NCBI RefSeq assembly: GCF_024296865.1
Contig: NZ_CP101134.1
Span: forward strand, 4,464,001 to 4,528,000
DNA length: 64,000 nt
Origin: Sphingobacterium sp. LZ7M1
GTDB taxonomy: Bacteria; Bacteroidota; Bacteroidia; Sphingobacteriales; Sphingobacteriaceae
Direction: 5' to 3'
Positions 8,631-17,048 of the stretch are shown in pieces. The position numbers were made by a program, and so were the translations under genes. Within the stretch, counting starts at the first letter, position 1, and every line of letters begins with the position of its first letter. The notes under the pieces are model-generated. The model worked only from the letters and a program-made list of their open reading frames with translations, was not told the DNA's origin and did no database searches.

Positions 8631-9803
8631 TCAGCGGGTATTTGTGCGGGCTTTGCGCTTACGTCTCCGGTTGCGTCCGTGGATCGCCTCGTCGTCGATG
8701 TCGTCGGAAATGTCGATCTGGATATTGGGTATCCATTGCTCGGATGTTCCCTGTACATGATCGGTATAGGTGGCTGTTTCTTCGGAAGACGTTTTCTGTT
8801 CCTTTTCTTTTTGTTCAGTCCTGTCCGCTTTAGTCTCTACTTTGGCCGATATTTCGGGGGTGTCCTCCGATGGTGTGATAAATTCTGCCAACGGCATAAG
8901 GTCTTTTCCCTTGTAGACCATTTTCCTCGAATGGTCGATGACGGTATAACCGTATGGCGGTTTTCCGTCCTTACCGTGAAATATGATCTGTACCCCGAAT
9001 TTGTCCGATAGCATCTGCGCCATTGCAGACGTGTAGCCCGATGGGGCGGACGGCCTGTTACCGGGAAGCGGGGCCGTAACATGGACTACCGCCGGACCGT
9101 ACTGGCCACGGTACTTGGCAAAGACAGCACGGAGCTGTGCCAACCGATCAATATCTTTGTCAAAAGTGCCGATTTTGGCGTCCACTTGTTCCAAAGAGAC
9201 CGCGCCTTGTCTTTTGCCGTAACGGCTGATCTGATATATCCCATCGGTCAGTTTAAGCGAATACCCTTGTGCTTCAAGTATCATCATGAATTGCGCCCGT
9301 GTGGAGAAACCATAGCTCAACGCTTTTTCGATATTCTTATCGACCTCTTGTTTTTCGTTCACGCCGACTATACGGTTCAATACTTCGTAGGCACGGATTT
9401 TCTCGAAGCTGTCGTTTATCTTTTTGCCGTCCCGGTCTACCCGTGTGGAAACGATATGGATATGGTTGTTCGCCGTGTCCTTATGGAATACCAAGAGGTA
9501 AGGTTGTTCGCCGTAGCCCATTCCTTTCAGCCACTGTTCGGCGATGGCTGTAAGTTGTTGCTTGCTATGGGAACGCCCCTTGCAGGAAATGACGGCGTGG
9601 AGCTGTGGGTACTTCGTCCGTTTACTTGCTGCGGATTGGGCTTCCAGATAATTGACGTAATCTTCCGGGCGGAGATTTTGCAGGGCCAGCAAGGCACCGA
9701 AACCCGATACTTTCATCAGCTCGCCTTTGTCCTTGTCCACTTTGTTCGTATTGTAACGCACCCCTTTGAACGTGGTTGAGGGGTCAAGTATCTTGACGAT
9801 CAT
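8631..9803 (-). CDS. mobB: MobB-type relaxase
   Basis: The 390-aa relaxase nicks the transfer origin and pilots the strand. The N-terminal domain has the usual opening MIVKILDPSTTFKGVRYN and the metal-binding histidine motif HIHIVSTRVD (His114, His116). The upstream acceptor region contains several Tyr candidates (Y17, Y49, Y53, Y65). The C-terminal third is charged and low in complexity, ending in a basic tail (RNRRRKRKARTNTR). It starts in an ATGA overlap with the MobA-like gene and is followed 37 bp later by parA. This is the standard mobilisation order of Bacteroides-type ICEs. Confidence 0.9.
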   Translation of the reverse strand: MIVKILDPSTTFKGVRYNTNKVDKDKGELMKVSGFGALLALQNLRPEDYVNYLEAQSAASKRTKYPQLHAVISCKGRSHSKQQLTAIAEQWLKGMGYGEQPYLLVFHKDTANNHIHIVSTRVDRDGKKINDSFEKIRAYEVLNRIVGVNEKQEVDKNIEKALSYGFSTRAQFMMILEAQGYSLKLTDGIYQISRYGKRQGAVSLEQVDAKIGTFDKDIDRLAQLRAVFAKYRGQYGPAVVHVTAPLPGNRPSAPSGYTSAMAQMLSDKFGVQIIFHGKDGKPPYGYTVIDHSRKMVYKGKDLMPLAEFITPSEDTPEISAKVETKADRTEQKEKEQKTSSEETATYTDHVQGTSEQWIPNIQIDISDDIDDEAIHGRNRRRKRKARTNTR

Positions 9804-10210
9804 GTCTGCCCCCTTATAAGCCTAATGAGCTGCCGGATAGACTGTTCCAATTCCCTTTGCAACCTGACATATTCGGTAAGCAAAGGGATAAGGTCACGCA
9901 TAATAGCGGAGTGCAACATTCCCTGTTGTTGCAGGGTATTAGCATGCCTTGCCAATTGGTTGATGTTGTTGCCCGATCGGCCGATCTCCGCACCGATACT
10001 GTCCAACAGTTTCATGATTTCGGTGGTATTGACCAGCATCTTTTTGGAATGTTGGAGCACACGGATACGCACGATGTCCGCGCGGCTCAGGCCAAGTGCG
10101 TTTTCAAGATCAAGAAACTGCGCACGTTCCGCTTCGCTCAACCGGAGTTCAAAGCGTCGGGTACGCTGTTTATGAGCGACGGTTTTTAGATTTCCTTTTC
10201 TGTTCTTCAT
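9800..10210 (-). CDS. mobA: MobA-type relaxosome accessory protein
   Basis: The 136-aa DNA-binding helper of the relaxase has an N-terminal ribbon-helix-helix region (TRRFELRLSEAERAQFLDLENALGLSRADIVRIRVL). The characteristic GRSGNNINQLARHAN motif at about residues 78-92 follows, the signature of MobC/MobA-like accessory proteins. The C-terminal end is helical. Its ATG overlaps the stop of the methylase remnant (10207-10210) and its stop overlaps the relaxase start, so it sits in a coupled operon. Confidence 0.85.
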   Translation of the reverse strand: MKNRKGNLKTVAHKQRTRRFELRLSEAERAQFLDLENALGLSRADIVRIRVLQHSKKMLVNTTEIMKLLDSIGAEIGRSGNNINQLARHANTLQQQGMLHSAIMRDLIPLLTEYVRLQRELEQSIRQLIRLIRGQT

Positions 10211-11256
10211 GGTGCTTTATGGTTCAAGGTGACAGATTGTATTGCCCTAAAGATTTCAAGGGCAACCTGCGGAACGATGGCGTTGCCGTAGACTTTTATG
10301 CTTTCTGCCCGCCACGCAGGAAAGGTAATTCCGTCCAGTCTTTCGGAAAGCCCATCATCTCGGACACAAAACGGGGGTTCACTTGGCCATCCCGTATATA
10401 GGGGAATGTCGTTCCATCGACCTGCTCCGCTGTCGGCAGCACTTTTAGTAAACGCTTCTGTTTTTCGCTGGGCATCCTCTCGGCTATTTTCTCTGCCGGG
10501 CTTCATAGGGAGATCAGGGCATGATAGACCAGAAAATCCGTCAGGGAGACCTGAACGCCGTTGCCCCGTTCGTTCTTCCTGTCCTTTAGCCGTCGTCTGT
10601 CCTGCGCCTGTTCCATCGTTGTTTATGTTGCTTATCTCGGTGGCGGTCGGTGTGGGCAACAAACCAAACCCGATCCCGCCCCGTGTGGAGCGCCAACGGC
10701 AGCAGCCGGAATACACAGAATGACTGGTATGCCGTCTTCGAGTTTCGGAAGTACATATCCTGCTCACCCAATTTCTGAAATGATGTTTCCGATGACCTGT
10801 CGCTTGAGTCGGATAATGGTATTTGTTGCAGGTTGTTCACCGTCCTCACAAAAAAGCTCAATCGCTTTGATTTCCATTTCAGAAAGACTATCGGGCTGGA
10901 GAATGGTGAACAGTCCAGTAACGTTTTCAAGTACGCTCCACTCCGGCCGTGCTTCCTTAATAATTCGGATAGTCTCCGGGAAGAGGTAACGGTCATCTTT
11001 CGCCCCCTTTCTTCGTCCGGCTTGGCTGAACGGCTGGCAGGGGAACCCGCCGCTGATGATGTCGACGTGTCCTCGAAAGTGAGTTGCCTGAAAATCGTAG
11101 ATGTCTTCATTGTGTGTTGTATTTGGCGGGGTAGTGTTTGAGAACGGTTCGGCAGAACGGGTCTTTCTCGCAGGAGAAAACGTTTAGCCATCCCATCCAT
11201 GAAGCGGCGATTTCAAAACCGCCGATGCCTGAAAAAAGGCTACCGTGTCTTAGCAT
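10207..11256 (-). pseudogene. Broken C5-cytosine DNA methyltransferase (Dcm-like)
   Basis: Segments of a DNA cytosine methylase can be read in successive frames. From ATG 11256 the AdoMet site region is readable (LFSGIGGFEIAASWMGW, then SCEKDPFCRTVLKHY). Frame 1 then stops at a TGA (11107-11109) after an apparent extra A in the AAA at 11122-11124. The next frame gives the catalytic GGFPCQPFSQAG and the ENV motif (EWSVLENVTG), then hits a TGA at 10764-10766. A further shift near the GGGG at 10679-10682 gives RDRVWFVAHTD, and one more shift leads to the final motif YGNAIVPQVALEIF. The stop still overlaps the mobA start by 4 bp. The lesions lie mostly in short homopolymers, so sequencing error is an alternative to true decay. 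Confidence 0.85.
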
Positions 11257-11392
11257 GGTGATGGTTTTAAAGGTTTATGGATGTTTCGTCGCTCCGCGGC
11301 GGATGTGGTGCGCTTTGCAGGAGAAAAAGGGAGTTGCGACCTTTTTCCTACCCTGGTACAGACACGCTCCACCGGAGCCGGGCTGTTCCGGG

Positions 11393-11447
11393 GCAAGTTG
11401 GTTTTTGTGGGTACGGCGGGAGCCGTACGTACAAAAACACAACTTGC
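11393..11447. repeat. Long imperfect inverted repeat (about 23 bp stem)
   Basis: Three successive paired blocks are visible. GCAAGTTG (11393-11400) pairs with CAACTTGC (11440-11447), GTTTTTGT (11401-11408) with ACAAAAAC (11431-11438), and GTACGGC (11411-11417) with GCCGTAC (11422-11428). The loop is 4 nt, with only a 1-nt bulge and a small internal loop. There is no T-run, so it is not a plain terminator. Confidence 0.8.
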
Positions 11448-11559
11448 ACAATACAAAACAAAAAACAGGGGTTATACCGCAAGGGGCAAAAAAGTGGGTT
11501 TTGGGGGTATTTTTCGCATATTGGTGCGGGGATGGCCGATTGATAAAACACGTTTCAAT

Positions 11560-11795
11560 CGGTCGTATATCCATATATACAGCTATCGGTATAGGTGTAT
11601 ATATGGATAGCTGTATATCGGCATGTGCAGTTATCTGAATATTTATATATATGGATATACCTATATCGGGATAAAGGTACATCTATAGGTATTGCTATCT
11701 GCATATCGGGATTTATGAATATCTGTATATCGGGATGGCTATATAGAAAGCTATCGGTATATACCTATATCCGGTTATCTATATAGCTGAATAAC
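11560..11795. repeat. Degenerate iteron-like repeats (TATATCGG family)
   Basis: About five copies of a 17-19 bp unit resembling ATATCTGTATATCGGGAT occur, for example near 11606, 11662, 11690, 11722 and 11757. They are interspersed with palindromic TATA-rich sequence such as AGCTATCGGTATA. Copies are imperfect and spaced 20-50 bp apart. The same composition gives Ile/Tyr-rich translation on both strands, which argues against coding. Confidence 0.6.
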
Positions 11796-11816
11796 CGATT
11801 TCGACCCCTCAAAAAA

Positions 11817-12770
11817 TCAGCGCTTGGGGCCTGCCCGTTGGTGCTGTATTTCATGCTCGTTTAGGACTGCCCTTAGCATATCGTTGTAATCTTTGTACGC
11901 CCCATAAACACCGGAACGGTCTTTGGCCTGTGGCACGGCTTCGATCAGCCTTTGTGTACAGTTGCGGCCGGGATCGTCATTGTCGAAATAGACGTCCACG
12001 GTGGGTATGCCCTTGACCCATTCGATGGCATTCTTTAACTGGACAATGGAATTTAGGACGATGGCGGTCGGCGCAGGATCTGGGTGGTTCACTTTAAGCC
12101 AACTTAGATAGTCCATATAACCTTCAAAGAGAACGGCATGGTCTGGATTGCCAGGGATCACGGATATACCTTTCTTGCCGATACTGCTCTTGAAACCTTT
12201 GGCATTGGTAAACTCCCAGTTGTCCTGATCGTTCTTCCAGCCAATGGCATAGAAAATACTTTTGTTTTCGTTGTCAAGACGGTTTCTGTAATAGATTTCG
12301 TGCAGGTGTCCATGTGCAACGTCCAATATCCCACGTGCCTCAAGGTATTTGGTTAGGACAAAGTTTCTGCCGATAGGCTGTGTTCGCACGAGTTCAAAGG
12401 TGTATCCTTTCTGCTCTTGTTCTTTAGCGGATTTGACGGGTTTGTAAGCTGGTATCATGGACACCTGCATATCGTAGGTGTCCTTTATTTTATTGAGCAC
12501 TTCGACAAAGGAAAGCTGTGGCCAATAGGCAAGGCCGAGCTGGACGATACTACCGCCATGTATGCCCGTTGAGTTCGGGCCACCTCGGTCGATCCATTTT
12601 CCACCCTCATCCCAAACCGTCAGGGATGGGGTGTCTTGCTTGGTTTCCCGTAGCATACTGTGGTAGAAAAGTTCCTTGCCGGATTTACGTACCGGATGGT
12701 GACCGAGCCTGGCCAAAAAATCCGAAATCGGGATTTCCCGGAGATCGTCCACGTTTACATATTTTGACAT
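11817..12770 (-). CDS. Toprim-domain primase-like protein
   Basis: The 317-aa protein begins with a CHC2-like but zinc-free primase N-terminal region (residues about 10-90: LGHHPVRKSGKELFYHSMLR, WIDRGG, GGSIVQLGLAYW). It has a Toprim domain near residues 210-290. The Toprim acidic motifs are present as VLFEGYMDYLS (the conserved Glu) and VDVYFDNDDPGR (the DxD pair). Such proteins are common in Bacteroidetes ICEs and plasmids and are thought to prime complementary-strand synthesis after transfer. The gene is downstream of a shorter paralog at 16 bp spacing. Confidence 0.8.
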   Translation of the reverse strand: MSKYVNVDDLREIPISDFLARLGHHPVRKSGKELFYHSMLRETKQDTPSLTVWDEGGKWIDRGGPNSTGIHGGSIVQLGLAYWPQLSFVEVLNKIKDTYDMQVSMIPAYKPVKSAKEQEQKGYTFELVRTQPIGRNFVLTKYLEARGILDVAHGHLHEIYYRNRLDNENKSIFYAIGWKNDQDNWEFTNAKGFKSSIGKKGISVIPGNPDHAVLFEGYMDYLSWLKVNHPDPAPTAIVLNSIVQLKNAIEWVKGIPTVDVYFDNDDPGRNCTQRLIEAVPQAKDRSGVYGAYKDYNDMLRAVLNEHEIQHQRAGPKR

Positions 12771-12786
12771 AAGCAGGGTTGGATGA

Positions 12787-13629
12787 TTAAAGGGGTATAA
12801 CTTCTATGTGGGGTAGCTTTTGGGTGAATGCTTCCGTCGCCGACTGGTATCCGTCTCTCGTTTCATCGATATAGAGCAGTACCCTTTCAAAATGGCTGGC
12901 ACGTTTCAGCGATGCGGATATGAAATCGGGATGATTCAATATCAGTACCGATGCGTAGTGCAAATACTTGTCGCTCCGCCTTTTCAGATAGTCCACATAT
13001 TCGGGGAATATGGCAAGCACGGTTTCAATTGCCGAAATAAAGGTCATTCCTCTTGGGCCAATACAGCCCGTATAATTTTGGGCGCGTACTTCCCAACCTC
13101 CGTTTTCGTTCATCCAACCAGCGGCACAGAAATCTTTGCGGTTGCCCTTTTGATCGGTTACATAATAATAGACTTCTTGGATGTTCAGATCGGCGAGTTC
13201 CCAAAGACCGCTTTCCATCAGAAAATCGGTTACCTCATTGTTGTATCCCAATGGGCGGGTACGGTCAACACGATAATCGGGTATCTTGGTTGCTTTCCGT
13301 TTGCGCAGGGGTCTATCTTTTTTAGCTGATTGGGTTTGTATGCTCCGAAGTTTTTCTTCGATCTGTTCGGTGGATAGATCGGGCCAATAGGTACGGGCAA
13401 AGTCCATGAGGTTGCCACCTTTTCCAAGTAGACCAAATGAGCTGTCAAACCAAGTGTTCAATCGGTTATTGACCGTTAGGACTATTTTGTTGTTGGTTCG
13501 GTTTCCCAGCACGCTGGCGTACCAAAATTCATCGCCACCCGTTGATACAGGTTCATGCCCCAATGCTTTGAGCAGGGAAACGAGGGCAAACGGTTCATCG
13601 TTTGATGTGTTGCTTTTGTAAGATGTCAT
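12787..13629 (-). CDS. Degenerate Toprim/primase-like paralog
   Basis: The 280-aa protein has the same layout as its downstream neighbour: an N-terminal LGHEPVSTGGDEFWYASVL block, FGLLGKGGNLMDFARTYWP, then a central RTRPLGYNNEVTDFL block. The C-terminal Toprim signatures have changed. FEGYMDYLS is here FPEYVDYLK, and FDNDDPGR is here IDETRDGY, so the canonical Glu and the DxD pair are not kept in place. It is an intact reading frame, so it probably serves as a structural or DNA-binding partner rather than a catalytic primase. That reading is inference. Confidence 0.65.
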   Translation of the reverse strand: MTSYKSNTSNDEPFALVSLLKALGHEPVSTGGDEFWYASVLGNRTNNKIVLTVNNRLNTWFDSSFGLLGKGGNLMDFARTYWPDLSTEQIEEKLRSIQTQSAKKDRPLRKRKATKIPDYRVDRTRPLGYNNEVTDFLMESGLWELADLNIQEVYYYVTDQKGNRKDFCAAGWMNENGGWEVRAQNYTGCIGPRGMTFISAIETVLAIFPEYVDYLKRRSDKYLHYASVLILNHPDFISASLKRASHFERVLLYIDETRDGYQSATEAFTQKLPHIEVIPL

Positions 13630-13658
13630 AAGAAATATTTTTGATGTGATGGATAGGT

Positions 13659-13934
13659 TTACAGGTAGCGCATGGCTTCACGGGATTTGCTCACGGCTTC
13701 AATCTCCATACGGTTGATCCGCCATGCTGCGGAATGGTCGCCGTCCTTTCGGGGGGTGATGATACCGAGCGCAATCCAATGTTCGACGTTCTTTCGTCCA
13801 TAACGGCGGAATGCTTCCGACTTTTTGAGATATGGCCGGATATGGCCTGTTTTTGTCAAAGCTGATTTCGCGCCCATTTCGGCGGCATAGCAAAGCAATG
13901 TCTGCAATTGCAGCGGTGTCAATAGTATGTTCAT
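13659..13934 (-). CDS. Excisionase-like small DNA-binding protein
   Basis: The 91-aa protein from ATG 13934 (MNILLTPLQLQTLLCYAAEMGAKSAL) has a C-terminal winged-helix-like segment. The motif KSEAFRRYGRKNVEHWIALGIITPRKDG resembles MerR/excisionase HTH proteins. It is a paralog of the gene at 14231-14506, with which it shares the YGRxNVxxWxxxGxI motif. In ICEs such proteins act as recombination directionality factors or regulators; which applies here is not known. The longer frame to 14000 has no support. Confidence 0.6.
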   Translation of the reverse strand: MNILLTPLQLQTLLCYAAEMGAKSALTKTGHIRPYLKKSEAFRRYGRKNVEHWIALGIITPRKDGDHSAAWRINRMEIEAVSKSREAMRYL

Positions 13935-14067
13935 GGCTTCTTTGGGGTTTGATGGTTTACGGATAAAGGGAATTGGGTATCCCCATGATGGAACCGGCAA
14001 CGGGCAACGAACCCGAAATGATCCGCTCTTGCCGATTTATGGTAAGTTGTCGGAGCTACTCACGTCA

Positions 14068-14290
14068 GTCCATACGGACCGGGCTATCGCCTGCCAATGC
14101 GCTTTCAGCATATTGGTATTGCCAATCATTGGCTTACCTCACTTTCGCAAAATTTCCCGTTCCTCACGGGATAATGTTTCACTCCTCGATGTCAAAGACC
14201 GTTCTTGCTCCGCTATCGCAGCGGATGCGCTTACCTGTCCGCTACGGGCAGGTAGGTGATCCGATTGCTCGAAGCCGCGACGGCTTCGAG
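14068..14290. other. Array of six short hairpins, possible structured RNA or regulatory DNA
   Basis: Six consecutive stem-loops, most with 5-nt loops: 14068-14079 (4 bp), 14112-14126 (5 bp, with an alternative 6-bp pairing at 14121-14133), 14156-14170 (5 bp), 14209-14225 (6 bp), 14233-14253 (8 bp, one G-T pair) and 14268-14290 (10 bp, 3-nt loop). The last two lie inside the end of the 14231-14506 gene. No convincing gene covers 13935-14230. The strand of any transcript is unknown. Confidence 0.5.
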
Positions 14291-14506
14291 TTCCGATCTG
14301 TCAAAAAAGATTTGGGAAGTGTCGGTAGGTTGCCCGATGGAGATCAGCCCCTCACGGAGCCATCGATCTACATTGCTACGACCATACAGGCGGTAAGCGT
14401 CGGCTTTGGTCAACTGATCTGGAACAGGTTGTTCTTCTTTGATTGCGTTTGCTGTTCCTTGTTCGGCTGCATTTTTTAGCAGCGTTGCCAGTTCCGTGTA
14501 CTTCAT
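14231..14506 (-). CDS. Excisionase-like small DNA-binding protein (paralog of 13659-13934)
   Basis: The 91-aa protein from ATG 14506 (MKYTELATLLKNAAEQGTANAI) carries the HTH motif TKADAYRLYGRSNVDRWLREGLISIGQ and ends FDRSELEAVAASSNRITYLPVADR. It matches the downstream paralog in layout: an N-terminal helix, then a winged-helix-like DNA-binding motif. It is the first gene of the ICE minus-strand block visible here. Two strong hairpins are embedded in its last 60 bp. A role as excision or transfer regulator is inferred from family and place. Confidence 0.6.
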   Translation of the reverse strand: MKYTELATLLKNAAEQGTANAIKEEQPVPDQLTKADAYRLYGRSNVDRWLREGLISIGQPTDTSQIFFDRSELEAVAASSNRITYLPVADR

Positions 14507-14578
14507 TCTTCCCGATGGATCTATTCTTCCATTCGGGTACAAAGCACGAAAACGACATAGGGCGAAAACAGTGTAAGG

Positions 14579-14600
14579 GGGTGAAAGAAACGTTTCACCC
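14579..14600. promoter_or_regulatory. 8-bp inverted repeat upstream of the excisionase-like gene
   Basis: GGGTGAAA (14579-14586) pairs with TTTCACCC (14593-14600) around a 6-nt loop. It lies about 75 bp before the start at 14506, a plausible operator position. On the plus strand it is followed by only TTT, so a terminator is less likely. Confidence 0.3.
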
Positions 14601-14713
14601 TTTAATAAAAATCTAGGTTGGGATTAAGATGCAGTGGGTTTTTAGGGGATCTAGAAGAATAGATAAAATTGAAAATAAATCTTGATTAGGATGTTATGTT
14701 GCATTCATTTCCT

Positions 14714-15910
14714 TCAGGGTTTGGAGGTATTATGGTGCTGGTTTAAATGGTTGATCATTTGGATAAGATGGGCCTTCATTTTCTTGGCATTAGAATATTC
14801 TACATCTAGTGATTTCTTCTGTAGGCTTTCAGCTGAGATGATCATAGCTCTTGAGGTAGAGAAATTCTTGGAAAAGAATTCAAATGTTTTTGATACCTCC
14901 CTTTCCCCGAACCAGCCAACCTGCATGGCAAGTCTTATGAACAGGCCGAATTGGGATACTGGCAGGTTGACTTGAAGCTTCCTATTCCCCTGAAAGTTCA
15001 GTTGATCACTTGCTTCTTTTTTATGAAGTTTTATTTTCTTGGATATAATGGAGCCATGGGATCTGTAAAAGGATTCCAGTTTCTTTGCGGTAATTGAAAA
15101 TTCATTAGCTTGATATTTCCCAATTTGGACGGAAAGAATAGCTGCTTCTTCCTTAAGATTGACCAATTCATTCGCTTGGTCATAGAGGGAATCTTTTTCA
15201 AGCAATGAATCCCTGGATTTGTCAATTAAATAGCCTGCTATCTCGGAAGGATCTAGGTCCGATAGAACCAGAACCTTTTCAATATTCCCTTCGCTAATAC
15301 CTTCCATGATTTTTATTCCGTTTAAAACCTTAACAATTTTGTCAATCTGTCCATAGGTGATTTTCCGGTCCCATAGTTGGTCACCCACCGTTTTCACCAT
15401 TAGTTCTGTCAATCCTATACTTATACCGGCACGTTTAAGCTTAAAGGTAATCGTGGAAAGTTCAGCCTTGATACGTGGTTTGTAAAGAGATAGAGCGAAT
15501 CGGGACATCTTTAGGGAGTAGAATATCATTGGGCTCAACTTATCTATTTCACCGAGGATATCCTCAATATTATGGAGTAGCTTTAATATTTGATACCGAA
15601 GGCATTCTTTGTTACCCATATTGGAATTTCGTTTGATAGGCAGAAAATTGCCATAGATGCTGTCGCTAAGGGCAATCAGTACCGTGGCTTCCCTTACCAT
15701 CTCAGTTTCAGAACCGACTGACCTGAACAAAGTTATTGCCAAGTTCATTGGGGACCTATTGTGGACCGTTCTATCACAAATACAGAATATACCCTCTAGT
15801 GAATCAAGATCCCCTTGTCTTAAATGCGATTGGATGTTTTGCAAATCAGTAATGAAATCCGTATATGAAGCTTTTTTGTATTCCAATATAGTTTGATGTC
15901 CGTAGACCAT
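14714..15910 (-). CDS. RteC-like protein (tentative)
   Basis: This 398-aa soluble protein has no signal peptide. The last 80 residues (LPVSQFGLFIRLAMQVGWFGEREVSK..., then FEFFSKNFSTSRAMI) follow the hydrophobic and charge pattern of the RteC C-terminal domain, which in CTnDOT activates excision genes. The first 300 residues are mostly helical and I do not recognise them. The gene is about 40 bp downstream of the BetR-like regulator on the same strand, so the two may be co-transcribed. The RteC assignment is weak and rests on pattern and context near an ICE. Confidence 0.4.
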   Translation of the reverse strand: MVYGHQTILEYKKASYTDFITDLQNIQSHLRQGDLDSLEGIFCICDRTVHNRSPMNLAITLFRSVGSETEMVREATVLIALSDSIYGNFLPIKRNSNMGNKECLRYQILKLLHNIEDILGEIDKLSPMIFYSLKMSRFALSLYKPRIKAELSTITFKLKRAGISIGLTELMVKTVGDQLWDRKITYGQIDKIVKVLNGIKIMEGISEGNIEKVLVLSDLDPSEIAGYLIDKSRDSLLEKDSLYDQANELVNLKEEAAILSVQIGKYQANEFSITAKKLESFYRSHGSIISKKIKLHKKEASDQLNFQGNRKLQVNLPVSQFGLFIRLAMQVGWFGEREVSKTFEFFSKNFSTSRAMIISAESLQKKSLDVEYSNAKKMKAHLIQMINHLNQHHNTSKP

Positions 15911-15950
15911 ATTAATGTATCTATAGAAAGAGAAAATTCTGTTTATAAAC

Positions 15951-16925
15951 CTACACTTTCAATTTATTTCTCAATTGATCGATCTTGGACTGAAATCCCT
16001 TGAAGAACTGAACTCTTTCACGTTCGGAAGTATGGCTCAAACAGGTAGATTTGGATAGCACTCCCTTAATGACCCTAAGATTGCTTTCCTGGAACCTCAA
16101 ATCGGAGGTCATGATACTGTTTACGGTATACAGCTTAATGGAAGTAACGGATCTTTCGTTGACCATACTGACCATTTGGCTCGAACCGAAATCCAATGGG
16201 GTTATATAAAGTTCAAAAGAAGCGCCCTCAGCTTTTTCCTTTTCTATGGTATATTTTTCAAGTGTTTCTCTTAGACTTTCAAGTTGGTCCAAAAGCTTTC
16301 CAAGGGAACCAGGATCTGAAAAACTCCCAATATTTTCGTAATAGTCAAGAAGCCTTAGAAAAGGGTCTATCGTGTTTTCTGTCCAAATTTCTCTTGAGGA
16401 TACACATTCGTATTCCTTTTTGAGTTCCAAGAACAGGGGTTCTATATAGTTCCTTTTCATCTGGTAGACAAATTCCTCAAACTGCATCTGGTGATCGATA
16501 TTTCCCATCCATTGAGACCAAACGTACAATTTAAAATATGTAAGATCGGGAAAGGCCATTAAATGGAAAATCGGAATGTCATCCGCACAGAAGATGATTT
16601 CCCTTTTCATTGCAGATCTTGTTTCGACCATGGACCTTATGATGCCATTTATATAGTTCCGATAATTTTCAATATCATTCACATCAACATCCAAATAACG
16701 AAAATGGACATATTCGCCCTGCCCATGAAATATTTCGCCAATATCGATCCCGAAATGATCTAAAAGCATCCCTACCTGCTCCATATCCAAAGGAACCTCT
16801 CCCCGTTCCCTCCTGTAAACTGAAGCATGGCTCATGTGAAGAACACTTGAGACCTCTTCGACCCATTTTTTGGGACCAAAAACTTTTCTCTTGATGGTTT
16901 CGAACAATTTGGTCTGTTTTTTCAT
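15951..16925 (-). CDS. BetR-like HTH transcriptional regulator
   Basis: The 324-aa protein has an N-terminal helix-turn-helix of the BetR type (residues about 10-60: WVEEVSSVLHMSHASVYRRERGEVPLDMEQVGMLLDHFGID). A long helical domain of unknown ligand specificity follows. Such proteins are frequent stand-alone regulators in Sphingobacteria. The gene is divergent from the AvrD-like gene across a 246-bp gap with two inverted repeats, so it is the obvious candidate regulator of that cassette. The regulation itself is inference. Confidence 0.7.
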   Translation of the reverse strand: MKKQTKLFETIKRKVFGPKKWVEEVSSVLHMSHASVYRRERGEVPLDMEQVGMLLDHFGIDIGEIFHGQGEYVHFRYLDVDVNDIENYRNYINGIIRSMVETRSAMKREIIFCADDIPIFHLMAFPDLTYFKLYVWSQWMGNIDHQMQFEEFVYQMKRNYIEPLFLELKKEYECVSSREIWTENTIDPFLRLLDYYENIGSFSDPGSLGKLLDQLESLRETLEKYTIEKEKAEGASFELYITPLDFGSSQMVSMVNERSVTSIKLYTVNSIMTSDLRFQESNLRVIKGVLSKSTCLSHTSERERVQFFKGFQSKIDQLRNKLKV

Positions 16926-17048
16926 AATCAGCTATTTTAGTTATTACTGGAAATTTCAATTTATCTGTTCTTGATGTTCTGAACAAAATTTTACGTCTAT
17001 AGATAGAGTTTAACGAAAAGGCCCCGTTTTTTATGAATATCATAAATA

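Larger units (their letters stand above)
11257..11816. other. Non-coding stretch between Toprim gene and methylase remnant
   Basis: No convincing gene lies here. Open frames exist on both strands but show Ile/Tyr-rich low-complexity translation on each. The stretch holds a strong hairpin at 11393-11447 and a run of degenerate AT-rich repeats from about 11560 to 11795. Placement near the mobilisation genes makes a transfer origin or regulatory region conceivable. Confidence 0.6.
1..14600 (-). mobile_element. Partial integrative conjugative element (transfer/mobilisation module)
   Basis: Nearly all genes here run on the minus strand and match the Bacteroidetes conjugative-transposon layout: mobilisation genes, ParA, DUF4134/DUF4133, TraG ATPase, TraI-like proteins, then TraJ at the window edge. 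The remaining tra genes (K to Q in the usual order), the coupling protein and the ICE integrase are not visible and presumably lie before position 1 or elsewhere. Base composition is visibly more GC-rich than the region from 26 to 57 kb. The right boundary is not proven. It may lie near 14.6 kb or include the regulators and cargo to about 26 kb. Confidence 0.85.

Noticed and set aside
11275..11786. Overlapping open frames on both strands rich in Ile and Tyr
   Set aside because: The repeats give similar low-complexity translation in several frames; no start context or homology.
13973..14479. Long plus-strand open frame (168 codons) across the hairpin array
   Set aside because: It overlaps most of the minus-strand excisionase-like gene and its composition follows the palindromes; no domain recognised. 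It may be counted as a gene in some annotations, but I see no support.
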